Of a DNA stretch of 33,492 nucleotides, positions 30,052-33,492 are shown one piece after another. The translations under genes and the position numbers were made by a program. Source of the stretch: Gammaproteobacteria bacterium (GTDB taxonomy: Bacteria; Pseudomonadota; Gammaproteobacteria; Steroidobacterales; Woeseiaceae); the NCBI GenBank assembly GCA_029863125.1, contig JAOTWB010000026.1, positions 1 through 33,492 of the forward strand, in the 5' to 3' direction. A model generated the notes under the pieces. The model made no database searches and had not been told where the DNA came from. It saw nothing but the letters and a program-made list of their open reading frames with translations. Position 1 is the first letter of the stretch. The number at the start of each line of letters is the position of its first letter.

Positions 30052-30564
30052 CTACTTCACGCGCGCAATACGAATTCGACCTTTGTCGCCGTCTCTTTGC
30101 ATCTTGTAACCAAAGAAGTCCTTGCTGATCGTGACATCGAAATTGCAGTTCTTGAAATAAACGCGTTTGTCGCTCGACTGCCGCCAGACCTGGCCGTTTT
30201 CGAAAAAGAACACGTATTTTTTTCGCGCGTCTTTCTCGCAGCCGACAACCGTCGCCCGGACCGCAAGTGCTTCGTCATCGGCGCGGCCGGTGCCGGGTAG
30301 CGTCTCGTCGCCAAGATCGTCGAGCGTTTTCTTCACGGGTCTCTCGGCCGGCAAAGTCGCCGGCGTTTTTGCGGCAGGAGCGGACCGTCCGACGGCCTCG
30401 TCGTAACAGGCGAGTCGTGCCGGCGCATCGTCGATTGCGCTGCAGGCCTGCAGCGCATCTTCGCTCAGGGCATCGGCATGCGACTGGGGCGGCGCGCCCA
30501 GGAAAAATGCGCTCGCAATCAACAAGCGGCACATGAAAAGCCGTGATTTCAACGATCCTGACAT
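30052..30564 (-). CDS. Small exported protein with RLACYD motif
   Basis: 170 aa from the ATG at 30564, chosen because GGAGGG stands six bases upstream. An N-terminal hydrophobic stretch (LFMCRLLIASAFFLGAPPQSHA) looks like a signal peptide. The mature part begins DALSEDALQACSAIDDAPARLACYDEA; two Cys separated by RLxCYD occur in many small periplasmic proteins of proteobacteria whose function is unknown. The C-terminal half (VVGCEKDARKKYVFFFENGQ to FKNCNFDVTISKDFFGYKMQ) looks beta-rich and has two more Cys, so two disulfides are possible. The gene starts 14 bases after the stop of the TPR-sulfotransferase gene and is probably co-transcribed with it. Confidence 0.8.
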   Translation of the reverse strand: MSGSLKSRLFMCRLLIASAFFLGAPPQSHADALSEDALQACSAIDDAPARLACYDEAVGRSAPAAKTPATLPAERPVKKTLDDLGDETLPGTGRADDEALAVRATVVGCEKDARKKYVFFFENGQVWRQSSDKRVYFKNCNFDVTISKDFFGYKMQRDGDKGRIRIARVK

Positions 30565-30578
30565 CGTGACCCTCCAGA

Positions 30579-32141
30579 TCATATTGTGACTCCACCCTGC
30601 TCCAGCTGTTCGCGCAGAGGCTGCAGCTGGCGTTCGAACTTCTTCCATTTCTGAACCGATCGTGTGTGTACCCGTTCGCGCACCTGTACCGAGCTTGCCG
30701 TAGCAACGGGCGCGACATTCTGATCGAAGCGCAGGCAGGCTTCCTCGAATTCGAGCCCGAGTTTCTGCAGCAGCCGCCTCGTTTCCGCTTCCTGGTCGCT
30801 CACGAGATCCTCGTAGTTCAATTCGACCATGCGTGATCCAAGCACCGCGCGCCAGTGCCTGCTCAAGCGGTCATAAGCCAGGTAGTAGCGGGCGAGATCA
30901 TCAAGCGAATACGCGAAACGAAAGTATGACTGCTTGTAGAGCGCAAAGCAGGCATCCATCGGGTGCCTGCGCAGATGGACCATTTTTGCATTCGGCCACG
31001 CTTTCGCAACGAAGCCAAGATACAGCACGTTCTCCGGCAGTTTCTCGACGAAGTAAGGCTCGTCGCCCAGGCGATGAGCGACGGCGTCCACGTACGCCTT
31101 GGCAATGGATGCGGGATCGCGCTCCGCCGCTGCTTCGATCTGGGCGGTCGTAATGCCGATCTGATTGCCGGCCCGCGATCCATCTCGCAGCACCATTTGC
31201 AGGAGCTGCGATTCACCGGCGCTTTGTACCAGCGAATGGCTCGACAAAATGCGGTCGGTCAACGTCGTCCCCGTGCGCGGCAGGCCAACGACAAATATCG
31301 GCGTCTTCGCGGTTTGTCGCGTGGCCGGCTTGTCCTGCAGCCAGGCCGCGGTGCAGGTCTCGATGATCTTGTCCATTATTTCGACGTCGTCGGCAACATT
31401 GTAGTCGGCGACAGTCTTGACCGCGTCGCCACCTTTCCTGTAGTAGCGAAACGCATCGGCCCATCGTCCGAGATCTTCGTATTCCTTGCCGAGCGCGTAA
31501 TAAAGATAGATATTGTTCGCGGGCTTTGGGTCGCTCTTCTTCAATGCTTTGAGCATTTGCTTGATGTGTCGATCATCGCGGGCACGATCGAGCTGTGACA
31601 ATTCGTGGTGAAACTGCTGGTGCCTCGGATGCCGTTTTAGCAGCTTTCGATACGTCGATTTTGCCGCGTCGATTTTGCCGAGATAGACGGCACACGACGC
31701 GAGGTGAGCCTGGAACTTCTCGACGCCCGGCTGCAGACGGTTCGCCTGCTCATACAGCGGCCACGCCTGCTCGTAATGCCCCATGAGGAAGTAGCCGTGC
31801 CCCGCCATGTCGAGATACAGGGAGCTTTCTTGCAGCCTGTCGCAGTACCGATCAAGCAGTTCGCGCGCCTCGCCGTAGCGATTCAGCGCCAGGTACTGGT
31901 TTGCCAATTCAACGGCCGCATCGTAGCGCTGGTCGTCTTTCGACAGCGCCTGTTGAAAAAGTCGTGCCGCCGCTTCGCTTCGCCGGGCGGCTTTTTCTAC
32001 CAGTCCCATCAGGAACGATCCTTCCGCGTCAGCGGGCGCTCGCCGGATGATTTCCATGGCGATAGCACTGACGCGCGGCCATTCTTTTGCGGCCACGGCA
32101 TTTCGTGCAGCGGTCGCTAAGTGTGCGATTTCGGCGGCCAA
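30579..32141 (-). CDS. TPR-sulfotransferase protein, copy 2
   Basis: 520 aa: about 250 residues of tetratricopeptide repeats followed by a sulfotransferase domain. The PAPS 5'-phosphosulfate loop is GLPRTGTTLTDRIL (~284-297), and the 3'-phosphate-binding segment is HLRRHPMDACFALYKQ (~388-403). DEPYFVEKLPENVLYLGF and the C-terminal ASSVQVRERVHTRSVQKWKK block are typical of bacterial TPR-sulfotransferases. It transfers sulfate from PAPS to an unknown acceptor. The start is TTG at 32141, with AGGATAG of the upstream stop region as ribosome-binding site. It is clearly paralogous to the preceding gene, over both TPR and catalytic regions. Confidence 0.88.
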   Translation of the reverse strand: MAAEIAHLATAARNAVAAKEWPRVSAIAMEIIRRAPADAEGSFLMGLVEKAARRSEAAARLFQQALSKDDQRYDAAVELANQYLALNRYGEARELLDRYCDRLQESSLYLDMAGHGYFLMGHYEQAWPLYEQANRLQPGVEKFQAHLASCAVYLGKIDAAKSTYRKLLKRHPRHQQFHHELSQLDRARDDRHIKQMLKALKKSDPKPANNIYLYYALGKEYEDLGRWADAFRYYRKGGDAVKTVADYNVADDVEIMDKIIETCTAAWLQDKPATRQTAKTPIFVVGLPRTGTTLTDRILSSHSLVQSAGESQLLQMVLRDGSRAGNQIGITTAQIEAAAERDPASIAKAYVDAVAHRLGDEPYFVEKLPENVLYLGFVAKAWPNAKMVHLRRHPMDACFALYKQSYFRFAYSLDDLARYYLAYDRLSRHWRAVLGSRMVELNYEDLVSDQEAETRRLLQKLGLEFEEACLRFDQNVAPVATASSVQVRERVHTRSVQKWKKFERQLQPLREQLEQGGVTI

Positions 32142-32148
32142 CGGTTGT

Positions 32149-33492
32149 CTATCCTGTTGCTATGCCCGCGGCCTCGAGCCGCTGTCGCAGGGGCTCGAGC
32201 TGTTTTTCGTAGCGCTTCCAGCGGCCGATTGAACCGGTGTGCACTTTCTCTCGCACCTGCACCGAACTCGCGGTTGCGGTCGGCGCCCTGTTCTTTTCGA
32301 ACTCGAGGCAGGCTTCCTCGAACTCGAGGCCAAGCCGATCGAGCAGGCGCCGCGTCTGGGCCTCCTGATCCGACACGAGCTCCTCGTATTTGACCTCAAC
32401 GAGCCGCTCGCCCAGCAGCGCCCGCCAGTGCCGGCACAGTCGTTCGTACGCGATATAGTAGCGGCCGAGCGTATCGAGGTCGTAGGAGAACTTGTACGCC
32501 CAGGTAAACACCTGCTTGTACATCGAAAAGCATGCGTCCATCGGGTTTCGGTGCATCAATACGATGGGCTGATCCGGCCAGGCCTTGGCGATAAATCCCA
32601 GGTAGAGAACGTTGAACGGCAGCTTGTCGATGAATATCGGCTGCTCCCCCAGACGATAGCGAACCACATCCAGGTAGCCATCTCGTATCAGCGATATATC
32701 CTTGTTCGCAACAGCATCGAGCATCGCCGGATTCATTTTTTCGACGGATTCGACGTCGCTCTCACGCCGCATAACCATCTGGATGAACTCGGTCTCGCCC
32801 ACGCTCTGCACTTTCGAATGGCTCGCGATGATGCGTTCCGTCAAAGTTGTACCGGTTCTCGGCAGCCCGACAACAAAAAGCGGAGTCTTGTCTTCGGTCG
32901 AGGGAACCGCTTTCGCTCGCAACCAGTTACCGCTGCAGACTTCGATTACTTTATCGATGATCGCAATATCGTCTTCGACATTGTACCTGGCGACGCTGAC
33001 CACCGCGTCGCCGGCCTGCTTGTATTGATCAAACGCTTTGTCCCACTCCTCGAGATCTTCATATTCTTTCCCGAGGGCGTAGTGCAGGAAGACGTTTCGA
33101 TCCGGCGGGAGTTTCGTCTCCCGCAAAACAGCCTGCATTTGCTCGATGTGCTGCGTGTCCTTCGCGCGTTCGAGGCGCGCGAGATGATAATGGTTTCTCT
33201 GGTGCGTGGGATTTTTTTCGAGCAAAGCCAGGTACATCCTGCGCGCCGTCTCGATCTCGCCAACGAACACGGCGCAGGCCGCCAGATTCGCCTGAAACAA
33301 CGGGATATCCGGCTGCAGCTCCTGCGCGCGCCGGTAGAGCGGCCAGGCTTTTTCGGGCATGCCGATTTCCGTGTAAACCGTTGCCGCCATGTCCAGGTAC
33401 CGCGGGCTGTTGGCCAACGCGTCCTCGTAGCGGCCGAGCAATTCGGCAACGTCGCCATTGCGCCGCGCCATCGAATACTGGCCGGCAAGCTC
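32149..33492 (-). CDS. TPR-sulfotransferase protein, copy 1 (partial at 5' end)
   Basis: The open frame continues to the window edge (ELAGQYSMARRNGD aligns with ELANQYLALNRYGE of the paralog), so roughly the first 80-90 residues are missing and the ATG at 33471 is probably internal. TPR units (YLDMAATVYTEIGMPEKAWP, FLHYALGKEYEDLEEWDKAF) precede a sulfotransferase domain with the PAPS loop GLPRTGTTLTERII and the 3'-phosphate segment MHRNPMDACFSMYKQ. The C-terminus shares SSVQVREKVHTGSIGRWKRY with copy 2. The stop is seven bases before the TTG of copy 2, so they form one unit with the small exported protein. Confidence 0.88.
   Translation of the reverse strand, partial: ELAGQYSMARRNGDVAELLGRYEDALANSPRYLDMAATVYTEIGMPEKAWPLYRRAQELQPDIPLFQANLAACAVFVGEIETARRMYLALLEKNPTHQRNHYHLARLERAKDTQHIEQMQAVLRETKLPPDRNVFLHYALGKEYEDLEEWDKAFDQYKQAGDAVVSVARYNVEDDIAIIDKVIEVCSGNWLRAKAVPSTEDKTPLFVVGLPRTGTTLTERIIASHSKVQSVGETEFIQMVMRRESDVESVEKMNPAMLDAVANKDISLIRDGYLDVVRYRLGEQPIFIDKLPFNVLYLGFIAKAWPDQPIVLMHRNPMDACFSMYKQVFTWAYKFSYDLDTLGRYYIAYERLCRHWRALLGERLVEVKYEELVSDQEAQTRRLLDRLGLEFEEACLEFEKNRAPTATASSVQVREKVHTGSIGRWKRYEKQLEPLRQRLEAAGIATG

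Noticed and set aside
1..33492. tRNA, rRNA, CRISPR arrays, insertion sequences
   Set aside because: No cloverleaf with TTCGANNC, no rRNA-like stretch, no regularly spaced repeats and no transposase motif were found in the gaps between genes.

Overview
The window is a GC-rich, densely coded chromosomal segment of a gammaproteobacterium. The polA - engB - cytochrome c4 - dsbA order is the one I know from Pseudomonas. Mevalonate-pathway genes, a clustered arginine operon with an N-acylornithine carbamoyltransferase, and TPR-sulfotransferases suggest a marine, Xanthomonadales/Woeseia-like lineage; that placement is inference. Only short overlaps and small gaps separate most genes. I see no rRNA, tRNA, CRISPR array, transposase or phage gene.

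Left part (1-10570). On the minus strand lie a GHMP kinase cut by the window edge (probably phosphomevalonate kinase) and diphosphomevalonate decarboxylase. Divergently follow ispA, dinB, a GspA/ExeA-GspB/ExeB pair, and a fatty-acid-kinase-like protein in which DAK2 and DegV domains are fused. A minus-strand block then holds an unknown 206-aa gene, a YadG/YadH-type ABC exporter and an SRAP (YedK/HMCES) DNA-repair gene. MVD supplies isopentenyl diphosphate and IspA uses it.

Middle (10570-14115). A solo FlhC-like regulator is divergent from the 206-aa gene, and the shared control region carries a tandem 10-bp palindrome and a G9 tract. Then come mscL, nudC, a TANGO2/NRDE protein and a serine carboxylesterase.

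Arginine operon (14188-22357): argR, argG, an unrecognised P-loop protein, argC, argD, argF', argB, argH, mostly coupled by 1-4-base overlaps. ArgF' has Ala90 where acetylornithine enzymes have Glu and the Bacteroides succinylornithine enzyme has Pro, so an N-succinyl route is likely. No acylglutamate synthase or deacylase of a known family is present, which makes the P-loop protein the main candidate for a new step. A good promoter with ARG-box-like palindromes precedes argR.

Right part (22358-33492). lptM and polA are followed by a 540-bp gene-free region. It holds two structured REP-like palindromes, two FNR/CRP-type boxes and a probable small RNA ending in a strong terminator just before engB. 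This is the chromosomal position of Spot 42 in E. coli and ErsA in Pseudomonas. Cytochrome c4, a lipoprotein-type DsbA and a DUF885 metallopeptidase follow. The window ends with a minus-strand unit of two tandem TPR-sulfotransferases and a small periplasmic protein.
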